In this document: in pieces, positions 44,760 through 55,366 of the stretch
How positions within the stretch are numbered: position 1 is the stretch's first letter
How the letters are laid out: the number at the start of each line of letters is the position of its first letter
Source of the DNA: a bacterium
GTDB taxonomy: Bacteria; Bacillota; Bacilli; Lactobacillales; Streptococcaceae
Length of the DNA: 64,000 bases
Assembly (NCBI GenBank): GCA_905221325.1
Contig: CAJNCS010000001.1
Span: 1-64,000 of the forward strand
Direction: 5' to 3'
Notes under the pieces: generated by a model
The model's database searches: none
The model's input: the letters and a program-made list of their open reading frames with translations, nothing else
What the model was told of the DNA's origin: nothing
Program-made: the position numbers and the translations under genes

Positions 44760-47700
44760 CTAGTCTATTGTTTCTTCCAAATCTTTTAACTTAACCGAAA
44801 CAATCTTAGACACACCTGATTCTTGCATGGTAACTCCATAGATAGAGTCCGCTGCCGCCATCGTCCCCTTACGGTGGGTTACGACGATAAACTGACTATC
44901 CTTGTCAAAGCGGTTGAGGTAATCCCCAAAACGTTTAACATTGGCTTCGTCCAGCGCCGCCTCTACCTCGTCCAAGATAACAAAAGGAATGGTCTTAACA
45001 CGGATAATGGAGAAGAGCAGAGCCAGAGCTGATAGGGCTTTTTCACCACCACTCATGAGGTTAAGAGACTGGATTTTCTTACCTGGTGGTTGAACAGAAA
45101 TCTCCACACCAGCTGTTAAAAGGTCACCCTCAGTTAATATCAAGTCTGCCTGACCTCCACCAAACATCTGTCTAAAGGTCACTTTAAAGGACTCACGAAT
45201 CGCCTCAAAGGTTGATTTAAAGCGTTCCTTAACCTCATCATTCATCTCTGTGATGGTCTCAAGGAGCAGGTTTTTCGCAGACAAAATATCATCTCGTTGG
45301 CTATTGAGGAAATCCAGACGGTTGTGAACTTCTTCGTACTGGTCAATAGCGTCCAAGTTGACAGGACCCAGCGAGCGAATAGCCTTCTCTAAATCCTTAA
45401 CTTCTTGCTCTGCCAGATTGAGATTTTCCAGTTCATGAGCCTTTTCTAGAGCCTCATTGTAGCTGATCTGGTACTGGTCAGTTAATTGACCTTGTAGATA
45501 GCGCAAGCGTTCGCTGACATTTTCCTTCTTAGCTTCAGCACGTGTTTGTTTGCGAATCCACTCCTCATTCTGCTGACGAGCTTGATCCAAATGGCTGGCA
45601 ATGTCATCCAGCTGGCCTTCGATATCATCCAACTCAAACTGCTTGCGAATCAGACCTTGTTGAAGATTGGCTTTCTGAGTTTTGGCCTCTTCCTCCTGCT
45701 GACTTAGCAAATCCGTATCCACTTTCTCAAGATTATCAACCTTTTCTTGGAGGAGACGCTGAATCTCCTCTTGCTCGATATCCAGATTATCCAGTTCCTT
45801 GCCTAAGCGTTCAATATCAGTCACTTCGTACCGCTTTTGTCCTTGTAGTTCTGACTTAAGCAAGCGAGCTTGAGAAATCTGTTCCTGCAAGTTTTGATAT
45901 CGTTCTTGAATGGCGTTTTTGTTAAACTTAATTTCTTCAATCTCAGCTTCCAGATTTTGCTTTTCACTGGCGATAGTAGCAAGGCGCTCTTGGCATTTTT
46001 CCTTGTCCGCTTGCCAATCTCCTTCAGTAAGGCGATTTAATTCCTCTTCTTGAAGTTTCCAAAGCGTTTCCAGTTCTTCGACCTGCTGATTGGTTTGTTG
46101 ATAAGCAAGGTACAAGCCTTGCTCCTGAATACGAGCTTGCTCACCCTGAGATTTGATAGCTTCTAATCTTTCTGCCAATACCGCCATCTCATCTTGCAAG
46201 GTCTTCAAACTCGCTTCTTCTGACCGCAAGTTAGCTTCTTCCTCAGCAATTTCTTTTTGTAATTGCTCCAGCTCTGGCTTGATGAAAATACTGTTATTTT
46301 GACGATTGGCTCCACCCGCGTAGGAACCACCTGTGCGCAACTCTGTCCCGTCCAGTGTCACCATGCGAACCTGATAGCGAACTTGACGAGCTGCGGCACG
46401 CGCATGTTCAACAGTATCAAAAATTGCTGTCGTTGCTAGCAAGTTCTTGAAAATGGCTTCTAATCTCTTGTCAAACGACACCAACTCATCTGCCATTCCC
46501 AGAAATCCTGGACTTGCTGCGATAGCATCTTGATTCTGACTAGAGATTGTACGCGCCTTAATCGTTGTCAAAGGAAGGAAGGTCGCACGACCAGCTCTGT
46601 TACGTTTTAGGAAATCAATCGCCTTAGTTGCCGCGTTTTCATCTTCTACAATGATATGCTGACTGCTAGCTCCAAGTGCAATCTCCAAAGCAGTTTGAAA
46701 ATGCACATCAAAGGTCAGATGCTCACTAACTGCACCAATGATTCCACCAAGGCGGCCTTTTTCTTGAAGAACACTCTTAACACCCGCATAAAAATTACTA
46801 TGATTTCTTAGAATGTTTTCTAAGCTTTGGGCTCGAGCCTGCTTGTTTTTGAGACTATCCAGACGGTCAAAGAGTTGGCTCTGCTGGGCTTGGTAAGAAA
46901 CTTTCTGATCCTCTTGTTCCTTGGCACTAGCTTGGTAGTCAGCCAATAATTTCTTAACCTGCTCCTTGGCAGTTTCAAGCTCAGCCTGTTGTTGACTGGC
47001 CTTCTCTTTAGCTGTAGCCAGCTGTTCTTTCAATTTCTCAAGTTGATCTGCTTGTTTTTGAGATAGTTGACGGCTGTTCTCCAGTTCATTCTCGATGCGG
47101 GTCAACTGGTTTGAGACATCCGCTTCTTCTTGTAAAAGTGCCACAAAACGTTCACGCAGGAGCTCGATCATCTGGTCAGGATCATCTGAAAATGCCAACA
47201 ACTCCGCTTCTAGGCAATTGAGTTCCTTGTTGTTTTCAGCTAGATTTTCCTCTAACTGTTCCAAATTCTCTTCTTTTTCAGCCTTTTCCTTACTTAGAGC
47301 CTTTCTCTTATCTTCCAAAGTCGCCAAACGGGTTTGTGCTTCTTGTTGATTAAGGGCAACTTGCTCGGATTCCAGTTTAGACAGGGCTAGTTTTCGCTCT
47401 AAATCGCTTATCAGATTCGTCAGATCCATCAAGCTCCCTTGATCCTTGGCCATTTCAGCTTGGAGATCTTGACGTTTCTTTTTAAGAGTTTGATTTTCCT
47501 CTTCTAACTCTTCACGCTTTTTGTAATAACTAGTTAAGAGTTCCTGAACTTGCGTTAGCTCTTCTTCTGTCAACTCTAGTTCAGCCTTGTTTTCCTTGAT
47601 TTGGGCAACCAGTACATCCAAGTAAATTGCCTTGCGTTGACCATCCAAGTCTAAAAACTTGCGAGCATTCTCAGCTTGTTTTGCAAGGGGCTTGATTTGA

Positions 47701-48299
47701 TTGTCCAACTCATAGATAATATCCTCTAAGCGGTCGAGATTGTCTTGAGTTTGTTGCAGTTTGCTTTCTGTTTCTTTTCGACGAGTCTTGTATTTTAAAA
47801 CTCCAGCAGCTTCTTCAAAAATAGCACGGCGCTCTTCAGGCTTGGAGTTAAAAATCTCCTCAACTTTCCCTTGAGAAATGATGGAGAAGGAATCCCGTCC
47901 CAGACCTGTATCCAAGAAAAGATCATGTACATCACGCAAACGGACTTTCTTGCCATCAATTCGATACTCGCTATCCCCACTACGATAGATATGGCGTTCT
48001 ACCTTAATGACTTGCTCTGCATCCTTGATAAAGCCATCTTCATTATCTAAAGTCACGACAACCGAAGCATAATTGAGCGGTTTGCGACTTTCAGTTCCAG
48101 CAAAGATAACGTCGGGCATCTTGCCACCACGAAGGCTCTTAACACTAGACTCACCTAAAGCCCATCGCAGACTTTCTGTGATATTTGACTTTCCAGAACC
48201 ATTTGGCCCAACGACAGCTGTCACACCTTGGTCAAAGACGACTTTGGTCTTATCAGCAAAGGACTTGAATCCCTGGATCTCAATTTCCTTTAAATACAT
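44760..48299 (-). CDS. smc: Chromosome segregation protein SMC
   Basis: 1179 residues: Walker [10 protein letters not shown] (about 32-40), two long coiled-coil arms (about 170-500 and 680-1020), a central hinge (about 510-640) with [10 protein letters not shown], and the C-terminal signature [16 protein letters not shown] and Walker [14 protein letters not shown]. Works with ScpA/ScpB, which are encoded elsewhere. Start overlaps rnc by 10 nt, a widespread Gram-positive gene order. Confidence 0.97.
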   Translation of the reverse strand: MYLKEIEIQGFKSFADKTKVVFDQGVTAVVGPNGSGKSNITESLRWALGESSVKSLRGGKMPDVIFAGTESRKPLNYASVVVTLDNEDGFIKDAEQVIKVERHIYRSGDSEYRIDGKKVRLRDVHDLFLDTGLGRDSFSIISQGKVEEIFNSKPEERRAIFEEAAGVLKYKTRRKETESKLQQTQDNLDRLEDIIYELDNQIKPLAKQAENARKFLDLDGQRKAIYLDVLVAQIKENKAELELTEEELTQVQELLTSYYKKREELEEENQTLKKKRQDLQAEMAKDQGSLMDLTNLISDLERKLALSKLESEQVALNQQEAQTRLATLEDKRKALSKEKAEKEENLEQLEENLAENNKELNCLEAELLAFSDDPDQMIELLRERFVALLQEEADVSNQLTRIENELENSRQLSQKQADQLEKLKEQLATAKEKASQQQAELETAKEQVKKLLADYQASAKEQEDQKVSYQAQQSQLFDRLDSLKNKQARAQSLENILRNHSNFYAGVKSVLQEKGRLGGIIGAVSEHLTFDVHFQTALEIALGASSQHIIVEDENAATKAIDFLKRNRAGRATFLPLTTIKARTISSQNQDAIAASPGFLGMADELVSFDKRLEAIFKNLLATTAIFDTVEHARAAARQVRYQVRMVTLDGTELRTGGSYAGGANRQNNSIFIKPELEQLQKEIAEEEANLRSEEASLKTLQDEMAVLAERLEAIKSQGEQARIQEQGLYLAYQQTNQQVEELETLWKLQEEELNRLTEGDWQADKEKCQERLATIASEKQNLEAEIEEIKFNKNAIQERYQNLQEQISQARLLKSELQGQKRYEVTDIERLGKELDNLDIEQEEIQRLLQEKVDNLEKVDTDLLSQQEEEAKTQKANLQQGLIRKQFELDDIEGQLDDIASHLDQARQQNEEWIRKQTRAEAKKENVSERLRYLQGQLTDQYQISYNEALEKAHELENLNLAEQEVKDLEKAIRSLGPVNLDAIDQYEEVHNRLDFLNSQRDDILSAKNLLLETITEMNDEVKERFKSTFEAIRESFKVTFRQMFGGGQADLILTEGDLLTAGVEISVQPPGKKIQSLNLMSGGEKALSALALLFSIIRVKTIPFVILDEVEAALDEANVKRFGDYLNRFDKDSQFIVVTHRKGTMAAADSIYGVTMQESGVSKIVSVKLKDLEETID

Positions 48300-48988
48300 G
48301 AATCCAGCCCTTTCTCCACTGCATTTTTCGCGGCTTCCTGCTCTGCTAATTTTTTAGAACGTCCTTGGCCTTTTCCGATACTCTTGCCTTCAACCAGAAC
48401 TTCTACATCAAAAACCTTATCATGGGCAGGCCCCATCTCAGAGGTAACCTGGTAGCGAATGTCCACATCTCCATTGACCTGGAGCAACTCTTGCAAGTGC
48501 GTCTTGTAATCCGTAATCATCTCAAAGTCACCTGCCTCAACCTTGGGAATCATGACCTGATAGATAAACTCTTTTACTCTAGCCACATCCTTGTCTAAAA
48601 GCAAAGCTCCCAAAAAGGCTTCGAAGGCATCACCAAGAATGGTGTCACGATTGCGCCCACCAGACTTTTCTTCTCCTTTACCCAGCTTGATAAACTGATC
48701 AAACTGGCAATCACGCGCAAAACCAGCCAAACTCTCCTCACGGACAATCATGGCACGGAGTTTAGACAAATCTCCCTCTGGTTTCTTAGGATATTTTTTA
48801 TACAGATATTCCGAAATCAATAATTGCAGAACAGCGTCTCCTAAAAATTCCAAGCGCTCATTGTGTGAAATTTTTAAGAGGCGGTGCTCATTGGCATAAC
48901 TCGTATGAGTAAAGGCAGTTTCCAGTAAGTTTTTGTCTGCAAATTCGATTGCAAAACGCTTCTTTAGTACAGTTTGTAATTCTTTCAT
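48290..48988 (-). CDS. rnc: Ribonuclease III
   Basis: Cleaves double-stranded RNA in rRNA processing. The RNase III signature [19 protein letters not shown] (about 44-62) and second catalytic acidic patch [14 protein letters not shown] are present; the dsRBD fills 155-228. 232 residues. Translationally coupled to smc. SD GAAAGAGG. Confidence 0.96.
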   Translation of the reverse strand: MKELQTVLKKRFAIEFADKNLLETAFTHTSYANEHRLLKISHNERLEFLGDAVLQLLISEYLYKKYPKKPEGDLSKLRAMIVREESLAGFARDCQFDQFIKLGKGEEKSGGRNRDTILGDAFEAFLGALLLDKDVARVKEFIYQVMIPKVEAGDFEMITDYKTHLQELLQVNGDVDIRYQVTSEMGPAHDKVFDVEVLVEGKSIGKGQGRSKKLAEQEAAKNAVEKGLDSCI

Positions 48989-49022
48989 ACCAACCTCTTT
49001 CTAACTGATAACAGTCTCTTTT

Positions 49023-49031
49023 ATTATATCA
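49023..49031 (-). promoter_or_regulatory. Extended -10 promoter of rnc
   Basis: TGATATAAT on the minus strand, 35 bp upstream of the ATG. Confidence 0.55.
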
Positions 49032-49065
49032 AAAAAAGTCCCCTGAGTCACTTTAAAACGGGACT
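49031..49065 (-). terminator. Second terminator downstream of the tRNA
   Basis: AGTCCC pairs with GGGACT, then seven T on the minus strand. The T-run abuts the rnc -10, insulating rnc from the tRNA. Confidence 0.6.
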
Positions 49066-49133
49066 AGAGGGGATTTGAGCATTTTTTAGAATAAAATTTT
49101 CAATTTTAGGGGCAAACTTGGGGTGAGATAAAG

Positions 49134-49156
49134 AAAAAAGCCTTATTTAAGGCTTT
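49134..49156 (-). terminator. Terminator of tRNA-Arg
   Basis: AAAGCCTTA/TAAGGCTTT stem followed by TTTTTT on the minus strand, 15 bp after the tRNA. Confidence 0.85.
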
Positions 49157-49171
49157 CTTAGGCTGTTTACA

Positions 49172-49243
49172 TCCACCCTGAGGGAATCGAACCCCCATCT
49201 CAAGAACCGGAATCTTACGTGATATCCATTACACTAAGGGTGG
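49172..49243 (-). tRNA. tRNA-Arg(CCG)
   Basis: 72 nt with acceptor arms CCACCCT/AGGGTGG, D-arm with TAGTGTAATGG, anticodon loop TTCCGGT (anticodon CCG), and T-arm loop GTTCGATTCC. The 3' CCA is not encoded. Reads the CGG codon, which is rare in AT-rich streptococci. Confidence 0.93.
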
Positions 49244-49254
49244 AAACTTGTCTT

Positions 49255-49283
49255 ATTATAACAAAAATTTGCTCTAATAACAA
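49255..49283 (-). promoter_or_regulatory. Promoter of tRNA-Arg
   Basis: TTGTTA (49283-49278), 17-bp spacer, TATAAT (49260-49255), with TGT before the -10. Confidence 0.75.
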
Positions 49284-49311
49284 GTTTTTTTATGGGTAGA
49301 CTAAGCGTCCA

Positions 49312-50298
49312 TTAGTGTGATGCATCCCCGTTCCAGATAGAGTTTTTTACGATAACATAATCAACGTGTTTAAGGTCAGCAAGCCTGCGTCCACCTGCAT
49401 AAGAGATAGCACTTTGTAAATCTTGCTCCATCTCAGTAAGGGTGTCTTGCAAATGCCCCTTAGCAGGCAGTAAGATGCGCTTACCTTCCACATTTTTATA
49501 TGCTCCTTTTTGATATTGAGAAGCTGAACCATAGTATTCTTTGAACTGTTCGCCATCAACTTCAATCGTTTTCCCTGGACTTTCGATGTGTCCCGCAAAA
49601 AGGGAACCAATCATAACCATGCTAGCACCGAAACGGATAGACTTGGCAATATCGCCATGAGTACGAATCCCTCCATCAGCGATGATTGGTTTGCGAGCTG
49701 CTTTAGCACACCAACGGAGGGCAGCCAACTGCCAACCACCTGTACCAAAACCTGTCTTGACCTTGGTGATACAAACCTTACCAGGACCGATTCCAACCTT
49801 GGTAGCATCCGCACCAGCATTTTCCAGTTCACGAACAGCTTCTGGCGTTCCCACATTCCCAGCAATGACAAAAGTATCTGGTAATTCTTTCTTGATGTGT
49901 TGAATCATAGAAATCACGCTATCGGCATGACCATGAGCAATGTCAATCGTGATGTATTCCGGAGCATCAGCCTTGAGCTGGCTAACAAAGTCATACTCGT
50001 AATCCTTAACACCGACAGAAATGGAAGCAATGAGGCCTTGATCGTGCATGCGTTTGATAAAAGGAATGCGCCCCGCCTCGTCAAAACGGTGCATAATGTA
50101 AAAGTAACCGCCTTTAGCAAGTTGCTCTGCTACGTTCTCATCCAAAATCGTCTGCATATTTGCAGGTACAACAGGTAGTTTGAAAGTATGATTTCCAAGT
50201 GTGACACTTGTATCCGCTTCTGCACGGCTTTTAATCACACATTTATTTGGGATCAACTGAATATCTTCGTAATCAAAAATTGGAAATTCATTTAACAT
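49312..50298 (-). CDS. guaC: GMP reductase
   Basis: Converts GMP to IMP with NADPH, in purine salvage. Of the IMPDH/GMPR family, with the catalytic-loop GPGKVCITK (active Cys near 176), phosphate-binding [13 protein letters not shown] and no CBS domains, which separates it from IMP dehydrogenase. 328 residues. Consensus promoter and a 71-nt structured leader upstream. Confidence 0.95.
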   Translation of the reverse strand: MLNEFPIFDYEDIQLIPNKCVIKSRAEADTSVTLGNHTFKLPVVPANMQTILDENVAEQLAKGGYFYIMHRFDEAGRIPFIKRMHDQGLIASISVGVKDYEYDFVSQLKADAPEYITIDIAHGHADSVISMIQHIKKELPDTFVIAGNVGTPEAVRELENAGADATKVGIGPGKVCITKVKTGFGTGGWQLAALRWCAKAARKPIIADGGIRTHGDIAKSIRFGASMVMIGSLFAGHIESPGKTIEVDGEQFKEYYGSASQYQKGAYKNVEGKRILLPAKGHLQDTLTEMEQDLQSAISYAGGRRLADLKHVDYVIVKNSIWNGDASH

Positions 50299-50369
50299 AT
50301 CGATGTCTCGTTTCTTTTATAGTGACCTACCTATGCCTTCGCATCACTACGTCTTTTCCGACGTTTCCT
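50299..50369 (-). promoter_or_regulatory. Structured leader of guaC
   Basis: In the 71-nt untranslated leader: hairpin 1 ACGTC/GACGT (50349-50364), hairpin 2 ATGC-GAAG-GCAT (50333-50344) inside a stem TAGTG/CACTA (50320-50324 with 50345-50349). No terminator T-run, so any control would act on translation. Not a purine riboswitch that I can recognise. Confidence 0.5.
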
Positions 50370-50375
50370 TGACTT

Positions 50376-50404
50376 ATTATAAACTAAAGTACAGTTTTTG
50401 TCAA
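50376..50404 (-). promoter_or_regulatory. guaC promoter
   Basis: TTGACA (50404-50399), 17-bp spacer, TATAAT (50381-50376): a full consensus. Confidence 0.85.
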
Positions 50405-50470
50405 ATATTTTTAATAATTAAATTATATCGTTCGTAAATTACTTATATAAATAGCAAAAAAGTGAAGAGA

Positions 50471-51781
50471 TTATTTTCTCCCCACTTCTTCATCAATAAT
50501 AGCTTTAAAATTTTCTGCGGAGTTTTCCATCATTTTACAAAATGCACTATAGGATGAGGCATTCTGAGGGATTTGGATAGACCACTTCTTCAATTGAGCT
50601 CCATAGCCAGCTAGTTTTCCTATTTCACTATTTACTGACCGCTCCATACTAGGAAAAATCAGTCCAGCTTTCTCAGCTTCTAAAATATAAGAATAGGAAA
50701 TCAGCTGGAACAAGTCCTCACGGTTAATACCTTTTTCAGTGAACTCCAGTTTCTTATATTTAGCATCTAAAACAGTATTTCGTTCTCTGTCATAAAAATC
50801 TGGATATACTTTTCGTTTCCCAACAGAAAATACTGAAATTCCGTTCGTCTTATCTTTATTTCGTGGATGGATGAAACCTTTTGGCAACAAGGTATGAACA
50901 TACTCTTCCCAAAGCCAGGCAACATCAAAGAGAATACCATGTACCATCTGGGCTTGAGGTCCAAGACCATGCTTTTCTCTACTCAGAATCATCAAGCAGA
51001 GTTCCTGTAATTTTCTATACTCTCTGAAATAGGCGTGTCGGATGGGTTTGATTTTATTCATTCTGATAATCTTGGCACGATCAGCTAGTTTATAAGCTGG
51101 AGTTACACGAGTAATTTCTGTCATATTTTCACGATTACTATCGAGCAGAACTCCGAAACTTTTCTGATTCTTTATGTACTCAATCGTATGTCGAATCAAT
51201 TGCATGAGTGGATTATCATAGGTAAATTCCCTAGTAGTATAGGCAATATTTCCCATAAAAGGGAGATTTTTTTTCAGATGATTTCCAACATCTAGTACAC
51301 CCTTTACATGACTATCGTTATGGAAAAATCGCTGGTATTCCTTATAAAGACCTTTTCGGAGAGCAGCTTGCAGATACTTGGGAAAGAGGTAAACCAAGAG
51401 TTGATAGAGTTTATCCTCTGGAGATAGACCAACATCCAAACTAGTCAGATTGATATTGAGAACCTTTTGTAAAAGATAATGCAAAAAATGGTCGTTACTT
51501 CCATCAGAAAAACGAGAGGAAATCGTTAATCTTTCCTGACCATATCCCAGAAAACCAATCACGTTTCCTGTCTTGATTTCCTGATTAACTGTTTCCAAAA
51601 TCTTTTGGTCCTTGTCTAGATCAGGAGAATTCATCAAATCATTTGGAAAAATAAAAATATTGTCCTCTCGAGATAGGTTATCTAGTGTTCTATCAAGGAG
51701 AGCTTGACTTAGGTTGGGATATTCTGCGACAAAGTCTTCTTTAGCGATTCTATACTGATTATCAGTTATCCGCATCATCAT
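50471..51781 (-). CDS. mcrC: McrC-family restriction nuclease subunit
   Basis: About 436 residues. The C-terminal PD-(D/E)xK nuclease core is visible: YPDFYDRERNTVLDAKYK (about 316-333). Partner of McrB in methylation-dependent restriction. It begins inside the 3' end of mcrB (overlap about 20 nt); I prefer the ATG triplet at 51775-51781, though an ATG at 51796 is open. No methyltransferase gene is nearby, fitting a type IV system. Confidence 0.85.
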   Translation of the reverse strand: MMMRITDNQYRIAKEDFVAEYPNLSQALLDRTLDNLSREDNIFIFPNDLMNSPDLDKDQKILETVNQEIKTGNVIGFLGYGQERLTISSRFSDGSNDHFLHYLLQKVLNINLTSLDVGLSPEDKLYQLLVYLFPKYLQAALRKGLYKEYQRFFHNDSHVKGVLDVGNHLKKNLPFMGNIAYTTREFTYDNPLMQLIRHTIEYIKNQKSFGVLLDSNRENMTEITRVTPAYKLADRAKIIRMNKIKPIRHAYFREYRKLQELCLMILSREKHGLGPQAQMVHGILFDVAWLWEEYVHTLLPKGFIHPRNKDKTNGISVFSVGKRKVYPDFYDRERNTVLDAKYKKLEFTEKGINREDLFQLISYSYILEAEKAGLIFPSMERSVNSEIGKLAGYGAQLKKWSIQIPQNASSYSAFCKMMENSAENFKAIIDEEVGRK

Positions 51782-53744
51782 TTCCAACGCCTTCATTATT
51801 ATCAATTATAGACTCACTTGCTTCCTCTATACTTGTCAGATCAAATGCTTTTTTCAATGTATCCAGAGTTTCAGCCTCTTCATAAGAACCTCGTAAGTAA
51901 TCTTCCAAAAGCGGTTTGAGGTAATCAGACCAGAGTAATTCATAGTCAAAATCTACATCCTGCAACTTAAGGAAATAACTTGGTCCAATATGATAATGGC
52001 TGTTTAATTCCTGAACGTTTTCGATAGCAACATTCAAATTTCTTAGACGAAGTTTTGCTTCTTCTGCATGGATATCTAGTTCTTTATCCAACATAGCAAC
52101 TTGGCTTTCAGCAGTAACTTCAACAAAACGGAAACGACGACGCATAGCAAAATCAAAGGTATCTACTGAACGGTCAATATCATTCATTGTTCCGATGATG
52201 TAGACATTTTCAGGGATATAAAATTTCTCATCCGTCTCATGTAAATTAGCATACTGGGTGGAAACACTCCCCTTTTCACCACGATAACCAGGGTCGATAG
52301 AGAAAAAGAGTTCACCAAAAATCTTAGAAATTTCCCCACGGTTGATTTCATCGATGATGAAGACGAATTTCTTGTCTGTGTCAATCATTGGGGATACATA
52401 GTCACATAAACCATAACTTTTTTTCATGTGATCCAAAACAATGTTTTGATAAGTTTCGTACTTTAAATTAGTCTCTTCACCCTTGTACAAAAGATACACT
52501 TTTTCTTTGGTAGCAACAGGAGAATCAAACTTCACATTCCCTTGACTGTTTAGACTAGCTGGAACAGAACTACGAGGAAAGAAGTATTGTCCTTGCTTTT
52601 CATTGATAGCATCCGTTAGCTTAGTCCACGTTTCCTCAAAATTATCTTGTCCACCAGTTTTCTGGGCTTCTTTAGCCTTCTGGCAAAACTGCTTAAAAAT
52701 ACCATCTTGTAATTTAAACTCAATAGCTCCATCCCCATTTGATACTGGTCTTAAACCTTCCACAAAATCCGTATAATCATAGGATGGGTGAAATTGTACA
52801 AATCCGATTTGGTCTTCGTTGCCATCCGTTAATTCTTTGGCAATTTCTTTAGCAAGATAAGTTTTTCCTGTGCCAGGAGCACCACGGAGGATGAGGTTTT
52901 TGGATTGCAATAAGATATTCTTATACTCGTTGACATTTTCTGACATGTTTATCTCTTCCTTTTCTGATTCTCTATAAAAACTAGTGAAATTATCATAAAA
53001 CTCTTTTAAAATATCGTTAGGTTCAGTAGTTGATTCCAACTCTAAGTCCTTGACAAGGTATTTATAATCTAAATCTTCATCTCGATTATTACTATACCAT
53101 TTTACTATTTTAAATTCTGTGAGTTTAAATCTCTGAAAACCACACCTTATATTTATCCATGAGTTATCCATGTCACTCAGCCGATAACCAAAGTAAGGTG
53201 ATTTTATATATCCATTGCCACTCTTTGGACCAAAATGACCTGTGTTAAGCATTTCAACTTTGTACGGAATACCCTCAATAGTCAGAGCAGGGTAAATCTG
53301 TTCAGCTCCATCTAATTTTTGAGAACGTTTAATTTCTATATCTTTTGAATTATAGATATTTGCTTGATTCACAAATTTAGACAAAAATTCTCTGAAGACT
53401 TTATAACACTCTGATTTAATTTCACTTTTTACAAACTCATAAGATTTATTTATAAAAGGTAAAATCTCATTTAATGAATTTTCATCCTCAATAAAATACT
53501 CAGCATCAAGTGTCCAACCGAATGAATCAGGCTTCTTATTAAACAACAAAATATCTGAATCATGAAGACTCTTAGAGAGAATGGCAATCTTTATTCCTTT
53601 ATTTTGAAAATTAATTTCTATAAAATTTTGTAACTTTCCTTTCCTATTCTTAACCTGAAAAGAAATATAACTTTTTGTTTGATTTTCAATTGCATCTGGG
53701 AATTCTTTTTTTATCCTGCCAATGAAAGTTTGTTTTGAAATCAT
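51762..53744 (-). CDS. mcrB: McrB-family AAA+ GTPase of a McrBC system
   Basis: 660 residues. N-terminal part (1-110) resembles a small nuclease-like or DUF5655-type domain; a middle domain (about 150-250, with GPKSGNGYIKSPYFGYRL) may read the DNA modification; the AAA+ motor (about 275-580) has GAPGTGKTYLA, FVFIIDEINRGEISKIFGE and the McrB signature GTMNDIDRSVDTFDFAMRRRF. An internal ATG at 52946 with AGGAAGAG upstream could yield a motor-only form of 394 residues. Confidence 0.87.
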   Translation of the reverse strand: MISKQTFIGRIKKEFPDAIENQTKSYISFQVKNRKGKLQNFIEINFQNKGIKIAILSKSLHDSDILLFNKKPDSFGWTLDAEYFIEDENSLNEILPFINKSYEFVKSEIKSECYKVFREFLSKFVNQANIYNSKDIEIKRSQKLDGAEQIYPALTIEGIPYKVEMLNTGHFGPKSGNGYIKSPYFGYRLSDMDNSWINIRCGFQRFKLTEFKIVKWYSNNRDEDLDYKYLVKDLELESTTEPNDILKEFYDNFTSFYRESEKEEINMSENVNEYKNILLQSKNLILRGAPGTGKTYLAKEIAKELTDGNEDQIGFVQFHPSYDYTDFVEGLRPVSNGDGAIEFKLQDGIFKQFCQKAKEAQKTGGQDNFEETWTKLTDAINEKQGQYFFPRSSVPASLNSQGNVKFDSPVATKEKVYLLYKGEETNLKYETYQNIVLDHMKKSYGLCDYVSPMIDTDKKFVFIIDEINRGEISKIFGELFFSIDPGYRGEKGSVSTQYANLHETDEKFYIPENVYIIGTMNDIDRSVDTFDFAMRRRFRFVEVTAESQVAMLDKELDIHAEEAKLRLRNLNVAIENVQELNSHYHIGPSYFLKLQDVDFDYELLWSDYLKPLLEDYLRGSYEEAETLDTLKKAFDLTSIEEASESIIDNNEGVGNDDADN

Positions 53745-53794
53745 AGTGTCTTCCTTGCTTGTTAAAAATTTATTGTTAGACGTAAATTATATTT

Positions 53795-53832
53795 GTTTCG
53801 TTCAAAGTAAGATATTTTACTTTGAACGAAAC
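53795..53832. repeat. Perfect 16-bp inverted repeat upstream of mcrB
   Basis: GTTTCGTTCAAAGTAA and its complement flank GATATT. The right edge lies 4 bp from a -10-like TATAAT (53791-53786), so the repeat covers the -35 region of mcrB. Operator or strong RNA hairpin. Confidence 0.85.
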
Positions 53833-53903
53833 CACATTCTATTAATATATTCTGCATCTAGCATATCATATCTATCAAAAAAAGAAAAGAATTTCTAAAG
53901 AAA

Positions 53904-53946
53904 AAGCCCAGTGTAGAGAGCTTTATTCCCTCATAACACTAGACTT
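53904..53946 (-). terminator. Terminator of the leu operon/YrdC unit
   Basis: AAGTCTAGTGT pairs with ACACTGGGCTT (two G-U pairs) on the minus strand, then TTTTTC. Confidence 0.75.
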
Positions 53947-53956
53947 CTTTTTTATC

Positions 53957-54736
53957 TTAATAATACTCACCCTGACGGTAGTCCCATGAGTTAAAGGTAT
54001 CTGACAAATGCATCATGATTTTATCAATGTCAAGCCCTTTGCGGATAACAACTGGTGCTGGTGAGATTGAACGTGCTCCACCTTGTTCTGGGATGAGTTT
54101 ACCATCTTTATCAACCATAGAGACCATCACACCTTGCTCGTAGCGAGTTTCGATTGTTTTGTCAGGTTGGATGGATGCCACATAGTCGTCTGCTTCGATG
54201 ACAAGGTCCACTGCACCTTCGATCCGTTGACCGATTCCTTCTACCTTACCACGGTTTCCTTTTCCAGATGGGTTTGCAGATGAGGCGTATACCATCTTGC
54301 CTTCTTCCCAAAGTTTAGCAGCCAACTGTTCACCAGCTTTACCAAACTTGATGACAAAACAGCTAGTACCACGAACGTCTGTCATGAGCTCTTCACGGCC
54401 ATCCCCATAAGCTTTGAGTTTTTCAAAAGCTTCTGGTTTCCAAGGAAGGATACAACCGAGGAGAATGTCTTCGTCCCAATGTTTTTGGTAAAAGGCTTCA
54501 ATTTCTGGATTGAGTTGTGCTAAAGCGCGAAGCTCGTCCATGCTACCACAGAGAACGACACCTGGTTTGTTACGGTTACGTTCTTTGGCTGCGAACTTAC
54601 GCTCAAGTCCTGCCTTGTCGCTAGTCATGATAATGTAACCAACTTTTGTAGGACAAACAATACATCCGCCCTCACCTTTTAAAATATCATAGCCTTCTTG
54701 AGAAAGTGTTCCGTTCCATTGAATGTGTTTTGTCAT
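53957..54736 (-). CDS. Sua5/YciO/YrdC-family protein
   Basis: 259 residues with the YrdC fold, including CPTKVGYIIMTSDKAGLERKFAAKERNRNKP near the start and SSANPSGKGN (about 152-161). Relatives make threonylcarbamoyl-AMP for tRNA t6A, but this is a divergent subgroup and another TsaC is expected elsewhere, so I give no symbol. It is 28 bp after leuD with no terminator between, so it is probably the last gene of the leu transcript. Confidence 0.75.
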   Translation of the reverse strand: MTKHIQWNGTLSQEGYDILKGEGGCIVCPTKVGYIIMTSDKAGLERKFAAKERNRNKPGVVLCGSMDELRALAQLNPEIEAFYQKHWDEDILLGCILPWKPEAFEKLKAYGDGREELMTDVRGTSCFVIKFGKAGEQLAAKLWEEGKMVYASSANPSGKGNRGKVEGIGQRIEGAVDLVIEADDYVASIQPDKTIETRYEQGVMVSMVDKDGKLIPEQGGARSISPAPVVIRKGLDIDKIMMHLSDTFNSWDYRQGEYY

Positions 54737-54763
54737 AGTTCTATAGTTCCTTTTCTATTTTTA

Positions 54764-55357
54764 CTAATCCTGCCAGTAGGCTGGACGTTGTTTTTCATAA
54801 GCAGCAATCAAGTCTTCATACTGCAAAGTAATACCGATATCATCCAAACCATTTAAGAGCTTGTGTTTCCACTCGCTATCGATTTCGAAAGTGAATTCTC
54901 CAACTGGTGAAATGATTTTTTGCTGTTCCAAGTCTACAGTTACCTGATCACTTGGTTTGAGCTGGGCTAGTTTCTCTCTAACCTCCCTGGGCTGAACGAT
55001 AGGCAACATACCATTATTGAGTTCATTATTGTAATGAATGTCCCCGAAAGAGCCTGCAATCACGACCTTAAAACCATAGTCGGCTAGAGCCCAAGCTGCG
55101 TGTTCCCTCGAAGAACCTGCCCCAAAGTTATCCCCTGAGATGAGGATACTGGCTTTTCGGTATTCAGGTCGGTTAAAGACAAAGTCTGGATCCTCAGTAT
55201 AGTTATCGTCCAGATAACGCCAAGCATACATGAGGTACTTACCAAAGCCTTTCTTATCAATTAACTTGAGAAACTGCTTGGGGAGTATTTGGTCGGTGTC
55301 GATGTTATCATTCATGAGAGGAACGGTGGTTCCCGTATAAACTGTAAATTTCTCCAT
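54764..55357 (-). CDS. leuD: 3-isopropylmalate dehydratase small subunit
   Basis: 197 residues; swivelling domain of isopropylmalate isomerase with [11 protein letters not shown] (about 81-91) and [12 protein letters not shown] near the N-terminus. Forms the enzyme with LeuC, encoded 9 bp upstream. Confidence 0.95.
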   Translation of the reverse strand: MEKFTVYTGTTVPLMNDNIDTDQILPKQFLKLIDKKGFGKYLMYAWRYLDDNYTEDPDFVFNRPEYRKASILISGDNFGAGSSREHAAWALADYGFKVVIAGSFGDIHYNNELNNGMLPIVQPREVREKLAQLKPSDQVTVDLEQQKIISPVGEFTFEIDSEWKHKLLNGLDDIGITLQYEDLIAAYEKQRPAYWQD

Positions 55358-55366
55358 ATCCTCTCC

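Noticed and set aside
45542..45859. 105-codon open frame opposite the smc coiled coil
   Set aside because: Explained by repetitive coiled-coil codons read backwards; no promoter or SD.
49066..49133. AT-rich sequence next to tRNA-Arg that could be a phage attachment-site remnant
   Set aside because: I could not find a repeat of the tRNA 3' end or a convincing integrase tail; tRNA adjacency alone is not enough.
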